The notes under the pieces: model-generated
Told to the model about the DNA's origin: nothing
Database searches by the model: none
What the model saw: the letters and a program-made list of their open reading frames with translations, nothing else
Assembly (NCBI GenBank): GCA_024650095.1
Contig: JANKMV010000122.1
Span: 1 to 6,336 of the forward strand
DNA length: 6,336 nt
Source of the DNA: Bacillota bacterium
Lineage (GTDB): Bacteria > Bacillota > Dethiobacteria > Dethiobacterales > Dethiobacteraceae
Reading direction: 5' to 3'
Shown: in pieces, positions 1 to 6,050 of the stretch
How the letters are laid out: the number at the start of each line of letters is the position of its first letter
Numbering within the stretch: position 1 is the first letter of the stretch
Position numbers and translations under genes: made by a program

Positions 1-383
1 GCGTCTGCTTCCACTATGGGGTTCGTCAGCATGTCATTGAGAATTTCCAGGCTTTTACGTAATAGTTGATTTTCACCCGGCAGATATTGATCGTGAACTA
101 AATCCACTGTGAAGGCCACCAGTTGACGCTCACCTTTTTTCACCACTTCTGCCATCAATTCTGTGCCATAAAGCTCCTCGAGTCGGAGGGCAAGTTTTTG
201 CCTCGTAGGATAGTTAATACTCCCCCGTTGTAGGACTGACGGTAACAGTGCACTCTCCGTCACCCCATTCTCCTGGAGCGGGCGGTGAAAGATTAACTGC
301 ATTAAAATGGTTTTAAATTTCTTTGTGGGATGAATAAAAACATTGATACCATTTTGCAGGCGTTTCTGCTGAATTGTAGTCAA
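1..383 (-). CDS. yfmF: EF-P 5-aminopentanol modification-associated protein YfmF (inactive M16 peptidase homologue), N-terminal part
   Basis: The first 127 codons are present; the gene runs off the left edge. The product begins MTTIQQKRLQNGINVFIHPT and continues with KKFKTILMQLIF, the opening beta strands of an M16 (insulinase/processing peptidase) domain. Residues around 44-70 (SALLPSVLQRGS, then YPTRQKLALRLEELYGTEL) match the YfmF/YmfF branch. Active M16 enzymes carry the zinc motif HxxEH in this first helix; here the place is taken by ALLPSVL, so this subunit should not bind zinc. In Bacillus subtilis the homologue YmfF acts with YmfH and is needed for 5-aminopentanol modification of elongation factor P. 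The TTG start is chosen because AAGGAGG lies 7 bases before it and similarity begins at once; the first in-frame ATG is codon 28, inside the conserved region. The catalytic partner may lie just outside the window. Family assignment is from memory of the motifs, and I am fairly sure of it. Confidence 0.85.
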   Translation of the reverse strand, partial: MTTIQQKRLQNGINVFIHPTKKFKTILMQLIFHRPLQENGVTESALLPSVLQRGSINYPTRQKLALRLEELYGTELMAEVVKKGERQLVAFTVDLVHDQYLPGENQLLRKSLEILNDMLTNPIVEAD

Positions 384-390
384 TATTGTT

Positions 391-397
391 CCTCCTT
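391..397 (-). promoter_or_regulatory. Ribosome binding site of yfmF
   Basis: AAGGAGG on the minus strand, with a 7-base spacer to TTG at 383-381. It is a near-perfect Shine-Dalgarno sequence and fixes the non-ATG start of yfmF. No ATG or GTG lies at a workable distance. Confidence 0.85.
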
Positions 398-439
398 CGC
401 CAACATTCAATTAGATTCCATTAACTGGACAAATACACA

Positions 440-468
440 TATTCCATTTTGCACTCTAGATTCCTGCC
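440..468 (-). promoter_or_regulatory. Possible regulatory motif in the gap before yfmF
   Basis: The 116-bp gap 384-499 separates the 722-codon gene from yfmF. It holds no clear terminator hairpin and no convincing -35/-10 pair. The one element that stands out is GGCAGGAATC followed, 17 bases after GCAGGA, by GAATA. I recall paired GCAGGA...GAATA words before genes in spore-forming Bacillota, but I cannot name a binding protein. The call is tentative; it may be chance, and yfmF may simply be read through from upstream. Confidence 0.2.
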
Positions 469-499
469 AGTGCTACTATTTTACGTATAATTCGCCCAA

Positions 500-2668
500 T
501 TATTTATCACTTTTGCTAGAGAAGGTAATTTGTTGCACAACTCTAGATGCTAAAATAATAATTGGCACCCCCGCATATAAAAGAGTAGTAGCGGCAGCCA
601 CCACACCGGAGTCGTTAACCAACAGTGCGGTTACACTCCCAGCTATGATGCCCAAAAAGCCTGCAGCTAAGGCAGGATACATCTTATGGATATCACGCAG
701 CACTCCCCGCGGTCGATAAAATAAAACGGCCAAGACAGCCAAAAAAGCAAGCAAAGCTCGGCTCCACTGGGAATAGCGAATAAGCTTCAGATTCATGGTC
801 CCTTTTCGCACAATAATATCACGTAGGGCAAGCCAGCCATCATTTTGGAGCAACACTAAGGTGCGACCTAAATGTGACTGTATATTCTGCGATACGCGCG
901 TATTAATTAAAACGGCTAGAACTGCAACAGTCACCACTACAGAAAAAATGATGGCGCCACTTCGCCAGCTAAAACATAGCTGCATTAACACAGACAAAGT
1001 TACGAAAAATGCGATCATGGCCGTCAAGGTGCCGCCGAAATTAGCACCTCCTGCAGGAGCAACCATCAACAGGAGCACCACCATAAAGTAGGCTGTCACC
1101 AAGGTCAACAACAGCCGACGCCAGCGTGGCCATAGTGTTAGCACTGCCACAGCTCCCAATATTGTTGCGCCCACCCATACTCCCATATATTCGTTGCCAA
1201 TGCCGTAATAACGGGCACCGGAAACTGGATCGTACCCCAGGACCGAAACTTTCATAAGTTGCGCACTGCGCATGACGTCCACCAAGAGCGATACCGACGT
1301 ACCCATGGCCACCACGGCAAAACGTTCCACAGGTCCCTGTAACCACTGCTGTAAGCCATACACGGCTATGCTCACTGCAACTATAGTAACGGCGAACCCT
1401 GCTGTAAGTGACATTCTATCAAGGGGGAGATATAACAGTACCAGTGGAAACATCATCAATCCCAATAAAGCGCCCTCAAAACGCCGCATAGGGATGATGC
1501 GTATAAACATATTAGCCAGAGCACCCAAAACAAAGATGATCTGAAAAACAACATATGTTTTTAGCAGGGGAGCACGCAAGTGGAAAATACGATCAATCTC
1601 CACCTGCATTGCAAGCAAATCGGTGACATTTCCCCCCTTGGCCACACTGATGGGGCGCCCTAACATGGCAGTGGGAATGGATAGCCCCACCTGTTCTAAG
1701 ATAAGCGGGGCAATATCAGTTACCGTTGCCAAGCCAGTCCGCCGGGTGGCGGCCGAAGTTAGTAACTGCTGCGGCGAAAAGGGGCCACCTAACGCTGCCA
1801 GTAAACCAAGGTTTGCCGCACCCATTTCTCCACTAGATGGTACGGCGGCTAGGAGCAAGAGGACATCATCTGCTTCCATCGTCTCAGACAGACGAGTCAA
1901 AAGCCAAGCTACGTCACTAAAAATAGCTGCTTCAATTCTCGTTGCCACCTCTTCTAGTAGCTGCGGGCGATACATTTCAAAACGGACGGTATCGCCCCAA
2001 TCAATTAACACTACATCTGCTTCCGGGTACACATCCGTAAACTCTTGCCACATCTGCTCTTTATCTAGACGCACACCATAGGGAAACTCATCATCGTGGA
2101 TTAGAATGGCGCTACCTATCTGCCCCAAATCTATTTGTCCTTCACTATCGGCAAGCATAGCTGCCGCCTCTCTGTTAAACTGCTGTGCATCTGCGTTACC
2201 AAGCAAAGCTGTTTTTTTACCAGCCTCATGTAGCACATTTCCCAAAAGTCCTGGTTGCACAGGGTAAGATAACGTTTGATTCACTCTTATCAGCTCAGCC
2301 ATACCCACATGCAAAATCTTGCCTGTAGGTAGCAACCCTTGATGGCGGCTGAAGATCTTTCCTGCCTCCGTTCCGTTATATTCTTCCTCCTGCAAAAAGG
2401 CTAAACGAGTGTTATCCGTACCTAGCGCGCGCGAACCAGCCCCCAGCGTGACATAAAGATGTCTACCACTTCTACCACCAGCTGTTCCTGTGTTTAATAA
2501 ACCCACCGAAGCCTTCTCTAACCACGGAGCCATACTATCATTTGCCGCCACTTGTTGTACGTCAACTCGGCTTAACGAAACAATAACAACTTTGCCTGCA
2601 GCTTCAGCGTTCTGGGGCAAAACCACCAGCATTAAGATGAGTAAACTAAATAAAAGTGCCTTTTTCAC
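500..2668 (-). CDS. Polytopic membrane protein with N-terminal extracellular alkaline-phosphatase-like domain
   Basis: The protein has 722 residues. Residues 1-23 form a signal peptide (MKK, a long hydrophobic core, then NAEA before AGK). Residues 25-342 resemble the alkaline phosphatase/phosphopentomutase fold: strand VVIVSLSR (27-34), YVTLGAGSRALG (72-83) where the nucleophile loop would lie, DVVLIDWGDTVR (218-229), and the closing motif TVTDIAPLILEQVGLSIPTA...GRPI (315-340), typical of the family's C-terminal edge. The usual metal ligands are not evident: SLS replaces the first Asp-Gly, and AAVPSS (274-279) stands where Asp-His is expected. From about 370 on there are some ten or eleven membrane segments (near 371-392, 398-416, 420-440, 449-466, 492-512, 518-537, 545-565, 570-589, 637-651, 664-684, 687-710), with conserved-looking loops YYGIGNEYMG (487-496), GANFGG (541-546) and NDSG (685-688). 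The GTG start overlaps the glycosyltransferase stop as GTGA, with GGAAGG 9 bases upstream. No enzymatic function is assigned; an envelope glycan role is inferred from the neighbour. Confidence 0.8.
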   Translation of the reverse strand: MKKALLFSLLILMLVVLPQNAEAAGKVVIVSLSRVDVQQVAANDSMAPWLEKASVGLLNTGTAGGRSGRHLYVTLGAGSRALGTDNTRLAFLQEEEYNGTEAGKIFSRHQGLLPTGKILHVGMAELIRVNQTLSYPVQPGLLGNVLHEAGKKTALLGNADAQQFNREAAAMLADSEGQIDLGQIGSAILIHDDEFPYGVRLDKEQMWQEFTDVYPEADVVLIDWGDTVRFEMYRPQLLEEVATRIEAAIFSDVAWLLTRLSETMEADDVLLLLAAVPSSGEMGAANLGLLAALGGPFSPQQLLTSAATRRTGLATVTDIAPLILEQVGLSIPTAMLGRPISVAKGGNVTDLLAMQVEIDRIFHLRAPLLKTYVVFQIIFVLGALANMFIRIIPMRRFEGALLGLMMFPLVLLYLPLDRMSLTAGFAVTIVAVSIAVYGLQQWLQGPVERFAVVAMGTSVSLLVDVMRSAQLMKVSVLGYDPVSGARYYGIGNEYMGVWVGATILGAVAVLTLWPRWRRLLLTLVTAYFMVVLLLMVAPAGGANFGGTLTAMIAFFVTLSVLMQLCFSWRSGAIIFSVVVTVAVLAVLINTRVSQNIQSHLGRTLVLLQNDGWLALRDIIVRKGTMNLKLIRYSQWSRALLAFLAVLAVLFYRPRGVLRDIHKMYPALAAGFLGIIAGSVTALLVNDSGVVAAATTLLYAGVPIIILASRVVQQITFSSKSDK

Positions 2669-3777
2669 AGAGGACCGCCTTCCAGAACCCGTTGGTATAT
2701 CCGTTTTGTATCGCCCATACTCTTCCGTTGGCTAAAGCGTGTCACATCAAGCTGTGCTTGTTTGGCTAGACGAGCGGCGAGCTGCGGCTGCACAAGTAGC
2801 GCTTCAATGGCTTTAGCTAATGATTTATCATCACTCGGGGCTACTAGCAAACCATTATAGTTGTCCTGCACCAATTCACTAAGCCCCCCCGTAGCACTAA
2901 CCACAACCGGGCAGCCAGCAACCATCGCTTCCAACACGGCAATGCCCTGTGCTTCGCTCACAGATGGCATCACAAAAACTGATAGTGTTGCCAATAGCGC
3001 CGCCACGTGCTCACAATAACCTAAAAAGATAACCCGCTCTGTAAGACCTAACGTCTCCCGTAGTTGCTCTAGTGAAGAACGCAGAGGCCCCTCCCCCGCC
3101 ACCACAAAGCGCACATGGGGGAAACGTGGTGCAAGTAGCGCAGTGGCATGCAAAAAGACATCAAGACCCTTTTGTGATACCAATCTCGCCACTGTTCCCA
3201 CCACAAGCAAATCACCAGCAAACGGTAGCATTACGGGAGTTGCAACGTGCTTTGCCGTCATTTCAATGCCATTGGGTATAACAGAAATGTGTTTTTCACT
3301 AATTTGGAGCGATCGTACTAGCTTCTTTGCTAGCCACTGTGAGACGGTGATATACTCGGTCGTCCAGCGAGCGAGGATTCGCTCCATTACTACATAGAAT
3401 TCGGGTAAACGTGATGATTGTGCCTGTGCAAAATCACTATGTAGGGTTACTAAACAGGGAATCTTGCAAAATCGAGCCACCGGTCTCGCCACAAAAGCAG
3501 CTTTAAAGCCATGGGCATGGATCATCTGGAAGGAGCCTGCTTGCACTATTTGTGCAAGTTCGCGCATCGTTCTTAGATCAGCAACTGGATCTATGCATCC
3601 CGTTAAAGGGACTCCCCTGACATGACAAGGCAAAGCATGGTAGTCAGCCATCCGTTCGCTTGGACATGCAATGGTAAAGTCAAATTCAGCAGCTAAATAC
3701 GTAACCATGGCCTTGATATGTGTTCGAATACCACCCGTAGCAGGGCGCACAACTAAGAGGATCTGCATTTTATTCAT
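2665..3777 (-). CDS. Family 4 glycosyltransferase (GT-B fold)
   Basis: The product is a cytoplasmic GT4 enzyme of 370 residues, normal for the family; it would transfer a sugar from a nucleotide donor to a lipid or glycan acceptor. The start MNKMQILLVVRPATGGIRTH shows the first Rossmann strand and the Gly-Gly acceptor-side loop (residues 15-16). HAHG lies at 87-90 and VIPNGIE at 166-172, the linker into the donor domain. The C-terminal Glycos_transf_1 domain has GTVARLVSQKGLD (194-206), VVAGEGP (225-231) and SEAQGIAVLEAMVAG (274-288), which contains the EX7E donor motif (Glu275, Glu283). The ATG at 3777-3775 is chosen because GGGGTGA lies just before it. A GTG at 3792 is in frame but has no ribosome binding site and would start almost at the predicted transcript end. 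The gene is translationally coupled to the membrane protein that follows. Donor, acceptor and product are unknown; a surface polysaccharide is the likeliest target. Confidence 0.92.
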   Translation of the reverse strand: MNKMQILLVVRPATGGIRTHIKAMVTYLAAEFDFTIACPSERMADYHALPCHVRGVPLTGCIDPVADLRTMRELAQIVQAGSFQMIHAHGFKAAFVARPVARFCKIPCLVTLHSDFAQAQSSRLPEFYVVMERILARWTTEYITVSQWLAKKLVRSLQISEKHISVIPNGIEMTAKHVATPVMLPFAGDLLVVGTVARLVSQKGLDVFLHATALLAPRFPHVRFVVAGEGPLRSSLEQLRETLGLTERVIFLGYCEHVAALLATLSVFVMPSVSEAQGIAVLEAMVAGCPVVVSATGGLSELVQDNYNGLLVAPSDDKSLAKAIEALLVQPQLAARLAKQAQLDVTRFSQRKSMGDTKRIYQRVLEGGPL

Positions 3778-3803
3778 CGCATCACCCCACACTTTTTTGC
3801 TAT

Positions 3804-3809
3804 AGTATA
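3804..3809 (-). promoter_or_regulatory. Possible -10 element for the glycosyltransferase operon
   Basis: TATACT on the minus strand lies 26 bases before the chosen ATG and would give a leader of about 20 bases. No good -35 word is found 16-18 bases upstream (AGGGTT at 17), so the call rests on the -10 element and its position only. The intergenic stretch 3793-3922 is divergent: this candidate faces left and the tRNA promoter faces right. Confidence 0.3.
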
Positions 3810-3879
3810 TCCAGATCTACCTAAAAAACCCTCTACTTGCTAATTTCGCAGTATGGCCCGTTCGTCCGGTGCGTGTTCA

Positions 3880-3908
3880 TTGACTTTTCCCTAGCAAGGT
3901 GCTATGAT
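3880..3908 (+). promoter_or_regulatory. Sigma-A-type promoter of the tRNA-Arg gene
   Basis: TTGACT (3880-3885) and TATGAT (3903-3908) are separated by exactly 17 bases, each one mismatch from consensus. Transcription would begin near 3915, about 8 bases before the mature tRNA, so the primary transcript would need only a short 5' leader removed by RNase P. Confidence 0.88.
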
Positions 3909-3922
3909 AGACTATGCAATTT

Positions 3923-3997
3923 GTGCCCGTAGTGAAAGGGATATCACGCAGGCCTCCGGAGCCTGAAGTCAGGGTTCGAATCCCCGCGGGCACACCA
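3923..3997 (+). tRNA. tRNA-Arg (anticodon CCG)
   Basis: A 75-base cloverleaf with the CCA end encoded. The acceptor stem GTGCCCG/CGGGCAC is fully paired, with discriminator A at 3994. The D stem is GTGA/TCAC (3932-3935, 3944-3947). The anticodon stem CAGGC/GCCTG encloses the loop CTCCGGA, giving anticodon CCG (3956-3958), which reads the arginine codon CGG. The variable region is 4 bases (AAGT), and the T loop TTCGAAT is standard. Position 15 is A and position 48 is T, a valid reverse-Watson-Crick pair partner set. One oddity is that the T stem has an A-C mismatch at pair 50-64 (3971 with 3985). The gene is a single transcription unit between its own promoter and a terminator. Confidence 0.96.
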
Positions 3998-4007
3998 TTT
4001 AGAATAC

Positions 4008-4041
4008 AAAAAGCAGTTGCCCATGTGCAACTGCTTTTTTT
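4008..4041. terminator. Bidirectional intrinsic terminator between tRNA-Arg and mutY
   Basis: The stem GCAGTTGC/GCAACTGC (4013-4020 with 4027-4034) has a 6-base loop CCATGT. It is flanked by five A on the left and seven T on the right, which can lengthen the stem to 13 bp. Read rightwards it ends the tRNA transcript 10 bases after CCA. Read leftwards the same stem is followed by TTTTTG, so it can also stop transcripts coming from mutY. Confidence 0.88.
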
Positions 4042-4043
4042 GG

Positions 4044-4066
4044 CACTGCCTTGAATTAATTCGCTT
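4044..4066. repeat. 23-bp direct repeat, copy 1
   Basis: Begins CACTGCC and ends TCGCTT, with the palindrome GAATTAATTC in the middle (4052-4061 region). It is identical over 23 bases to the copy at 4140-4162 and starts three bases after the terminator T-run. It runs into a small hairpin at 4062-4080. The role is unknown. Confidence 0.85.
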
Positions 4067-4080
4067 GCAATGAGCAAGCG
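4062..4080. repeat. 7-bp stem-loop between the direct repeats
   Basis: CGCTTGC (4062-4068) pairs perfectly with GCAAGCG (4074-4080) across a 5-base loop, AATGA. It has no T-run on either side, so it is not a standard terminator. It overlaps the end of repeat copy 1. Confidence 0.6.
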
Positions 4081-4139
4081 GCTAAGGTAGGCAGTATTGA
4101 AAGCACGCGTTAAGGAAATCGAATAAGCGCGCTTTCTTA

Positions 4140-4162
4140 CACTGCCTTGAATTAATTCGCTT
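4140..4162. repeat. 23-bp direct repeat, copy 2, reaching the mutY stop codon
   Basis: Exact copy of 4044-4066, 96 bp further on. Its last two bases are part of the mutY stop codon (TAA on the minus strand, 4163-4161). Between the copies lie GGCAGT at 4090-4095, an inverted match to the repeat's ACTGCC, and an imperfect inverted repeat GAAAGC...GCTTTC (4099-4104 with 4131-4136). Confidence 0.85.
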
Positions 4163-5234
4163 AATTATCTCGTAATTTCTTTTGTACCATCTTCACGACT
4201 GGCTGATACACTGCAGGAAAAGGAAGTACATCCATTTCCTCAACTGTCACCCAACGCCAGCCATCGCCTTGTGGCTGCACTTCCCCTGTAGTTTCTCCCA
4301 GGACTATGCTAATTTGCCAACGCAAATGACTAAATTCATGAGTTAGTTGAAAAACGTCTTTAGCCAGCGTAACCGGAGTTGACAATAATGAGGAGAGCTC
4401 CACATCAGTATCGTCTGACGTAACCACATTGGGAAACTCCCAGAGCCCATGCAATAATCGCTCTTTCCTACACCGAATAAGACATTTTTGTGCCTGTAAC
4501 AAAACTACAGCTGTATACTGCTTAATTGGCAAGACTTTCTTCTTCTTTTTAACGGGCAAGGCTGCGGCAATGCCCGCTTTACGGCCTTCACACAGCTTGG
4601 CAACTGGACATTGTTCACACCTCGGTGCTCGCGGAATACAAATCAATGCACCTAATTCCATGATCGCTTGATTATAATCGCCTGGACGTGAAGGATCTAA
4701 CAAATGCTGGGCAATGCGCTGCATTTCCCTTTGCATTTTTACTTTGCTCGTGTCCTCTGTAATGGCAAACAGCCGACAAAGGACACGACGTACATTCCCA
4801 TCCACCACCGCTAACGGCTGATGGTAGGCAATACTTAAAACGGCCGCCTGCGTATACTCACCAACTCCAGCCAAACCACCAAATTCCTTGGCTGTATCTG
4901 GAACTCTTCCCCCATATTGACAATCCACCTCGCGCACAGCCTGCAAAAAATGCCTCGCCCGAGCATAATAGCCCAGGCCTTCCCATAGTTTAAGGACTCT
5001 CCCCTCCTCGGCCAGCGCAAGCTTCTGCAGTGTGGGGTATTCACTGATAAAACGCTTGTAATATGGGAGAGCAGTTTCAACACGTGTTTGCTGAAGCATT
5101 ACTTCGGAGAGCCAAATCTTATATGGATCACTTTCATTACGCCAAGGCAAGTCGCGGCGATGGTCATCATACCAAGATAAAAGCTTCCGGCACCAACCGG
5201 AAGCTTTTTTATTATTAAGTCCTCTGTTTTGCAT
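4161..5234 (-). CDS. mutY: Adenine DNA glycosylase MutY
   Basis: This base-excision repair enzyme removes adenine paired with 8-oxoguanine. It has 357 residues, normal for the family. The N-terminal HhH-GPD glycosylase domain carries SEVMLQQT with the catalytic Glu44, the hairpin LAGVGEYTQAA (121-131) and DGNVRRVL with Asp145. The four cysteines Cys199, Cys206, Cys209 and Cys215 are spaced C-x6-C-x2-C-x5-C and should hold the [4Fe-4S] cluster. After a lysine-rich linker (229-233, five Lys in a row) comes a C-terminal NUDIX-like domain (about 239-350) with the 8-oxoG-sensing Phe-Ser-His at 301-303. The ATG start has GGAG 7 bases upstream and overlaps the PilZ gene by 20 bp, so the two are probably one operon. 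All key residues are present and the gene looks functional. A strong inverted repeat covers codons 9-19. Confidence 0.97.
   Translation of the reverse strand: MQNRGLNNKKASGWCRKLLSWYDDHRRDLPWRNESDPYKIWLSEVMLQQTRVETALPYYKRFISEYPTLQKLALAEEGRVLKLWEGLGYYARARHFLQAVREVDCQYGGRVPDTAKEFGGLAGVGEYTQAAVLSIAYHQPLAVVDGNVRRVLCRLFAITEDTSKVKMQREMQRIAQHLLDPSRPGDYNQAIMELGALICIPRAPRCEQCPVAKLCEGRKAGIAAALPVKKKKKVLPIKQYTAVVLLQAQKCLIRCRKERLLHGLWEFPNVVTSDDTDVELSSLLSTPVTLAKDVFQLTHEFSHLRWQISIVLGETTGEVQPQGDGWRWVTVEEMDVLPFPAVYQPVVKMVQKKLRDN
5179..5213 (+). terminator. Perfect 12-bp inverted repeat with T-run, inside the start of mutY
   Basis: AAAAGCTTCCGG (5179-5190) and CCGGAAGCTTTT (5197-5208) pair without mismatch across a 6-base loop. 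On the plus strand the stem runs into six T followed by ATTATT, the form of an intrinsic terminator, although no plus-strand gene lies to its left here. On the mutY mRNA the same stem begins 7 bases after the PilZ stop codon and is followed by only four U, so termination there would be weak. It may block antisense transcription, or modulate mutY expression according to ribosome traffic. That role is inference; the structure is plain in the sequence. Confidence 0.6.
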
Positions 5235-5889
5235 CTTTTTTCTCCGTCCATACTTTTAGGATGTAATCTAATATTTTTTCTTGATCTACTAGTGATAAAT
5301 CGGTAAAGCAAACGCCCGCTACCGTTTGGTTCTGATCCCCTGGCTTAAGGCGCACTACCCGCGCTGTGGCCTCGAGGACATGGTCCACTTCGTCTAAAGG
5401 AATCCAAACACTTATTTCTGTTCCCACGGGCAATGCTACTGCAACGAGGACACTTGCACCCCCCCGTGAAAGGTCCAATAGACATGCCTCATGCCAGTTC
5501 TGACCTAGTGGGCCACTTGGTTGCTCTGCCAGCATATAGATAATTTTAGACGTCTTTAGACGGTAGTCACTTCGTTGTTCTGTCCGCACAAGCGGAGTAG
5601 ATTGTTCCACCGATACCATAGCTGGATCTTCTTGACAACTTGAAACTGCAGCCGCAAACGAATAAATTCCATCATCGGGCACCACAAAAGAAAGGGTGAC
5701 AACCGTTTCAGGTTTCAATTTTTGTAGAGGTTGAACTGCAGGTGGTGTTATTCTTAAACAAATCGTCTCGCCCTGTATATCCACTACCTCTGCTCTGCAG
5801 ATCACGTCAGCGTGGCTATCCTCAATCGTCACCTGCTTACCAAGCGCTATTTTCTTTTGTTGCACAGCTCCCATGATGGTAATTGGCAC
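5215..5889 (-). CDS. PilZ-domain c-di-GMP-binding protein, YcgR/MotI-like
   Basis: A soluble 224-residue protein with two domains. Residues 1-100 form a beta-rich N-terminal part like the YcgR N-domain. The PilZ domain follows from about 104, with RSDYR (106-110) giving the RxxxR motif and DLSRGG (139-144) giving the D/NxSxxG motif; together these bind cyclic di-GMP. Length and order match the flagellar brake family (YcgR; MotI/YpfA in Bacillus), but with no flagellar gene nearby the target could equally be another c-di-GMP-controlled process. The start is GTG (5889-5887), with GGAGG 6 bases upstream; an in-frame ATG five codons later lies closer to the N-terminal fold but has no such site. 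The 3' end overlaps mutY by 20 bp. No signal peptide or membrane helix is visible. Confidence 0.9.
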   Translation of the reverse strand: MPITIMGAVQQKKIALGKQVTIEDSHADVICRAEVVDIQGETICLRITPPAVQPLQKLKPETVVTLSFVVPDDGIYSFAAAVSSCQEDPAMVSVEQSTPLVRTEQRSDYRLKTSKIIYMLAEQPSGPLGQNWHEACLLDLSRGGASVLVAVALPVGTEISVWIPLDEVDHVLEATARVVRLKPGDQNQTVAGVCFTDLSLVDQEKILDYILKVWTEKKDAKQRT

Positions 5890-6022
5890 AATAATCCTCC
5901 CAAACTCATCGAATTTCGCTTAGCCTCTCAGTTAAGGGCATAGCGGTGAGTGCTCTTATCTCGTGTAATGTTATTTCGGCAACTTTCAACTTTTTTCCTG
6001 TGTGCTAAACAAAAAATTTCAT

Positions 6023-6045
6023 AAAACTTGCCATTTATATGCAAG
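6023..6045 (-). terminator. Weak candidate terminator after the SecD-head gene
   Basis: On the minus strand CTTGC (6045-6041) can pair with GCAAG (6031-6027), followed by TTTT. The stem is only 5 bp with a 9-base loop, so it would be a poor terminator. The rest of the 161-bp spacer 5890-6050 holds the PilZ ribosome binding site but no promoter I can support. Confidence 0.22.
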
Positions 6046-6050
6046 GGAAT

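Noticed and set aside
1623..2081. Open frame of 152 codons on the plus strand
   Set aside because: It lies fully opposite the well-supported membrane protein gene, its translation is low in recognisable structure, and it has no clear ribosome binding site. The same holds for the other plus-strand open frames at 330-719, 795-1091 and 1272-1544.
3778..3792. GTG start at 3792 for the glycosyltransferase, five codons earlier
   Set aside because: It has no ribosome binding site, while GGGGTGA sits directly before the ATG at 3777. The candidate -10 would leave almost no leader for the GTG.
3877..4077. Short minus-strand open frame covering the tRNA gene
   Set aside because: It runs across the tRNA and its terminator in antisense, so it is not a plausible protein gene.
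4044..4162. CRISPR-like or tRNA attachment-site reading of the two direct repeats
   Set aside because: There are only two repeat copies, the spacer is too long for CRISPR, and the repeat sequence does not match the tRNA 3' end as an attachment site would.
5924..5931. CTGAGAGG on the minus strand before the PilZ gene, resembling part of a TPP riboswitch
   Set aside because: The other conserved TPP elements are missing from the leader, and no thiamine gene is nearby. No c-di-GMP riboswitch core is visible there either.
5971..5980. GCCGAAATAA on the minus strand, close to the flagellar sigma-28 -10 word GCCGATAA
   Set aside because: It has an extra base, and no TAAA-type -35 element lies at the right distance upstream.
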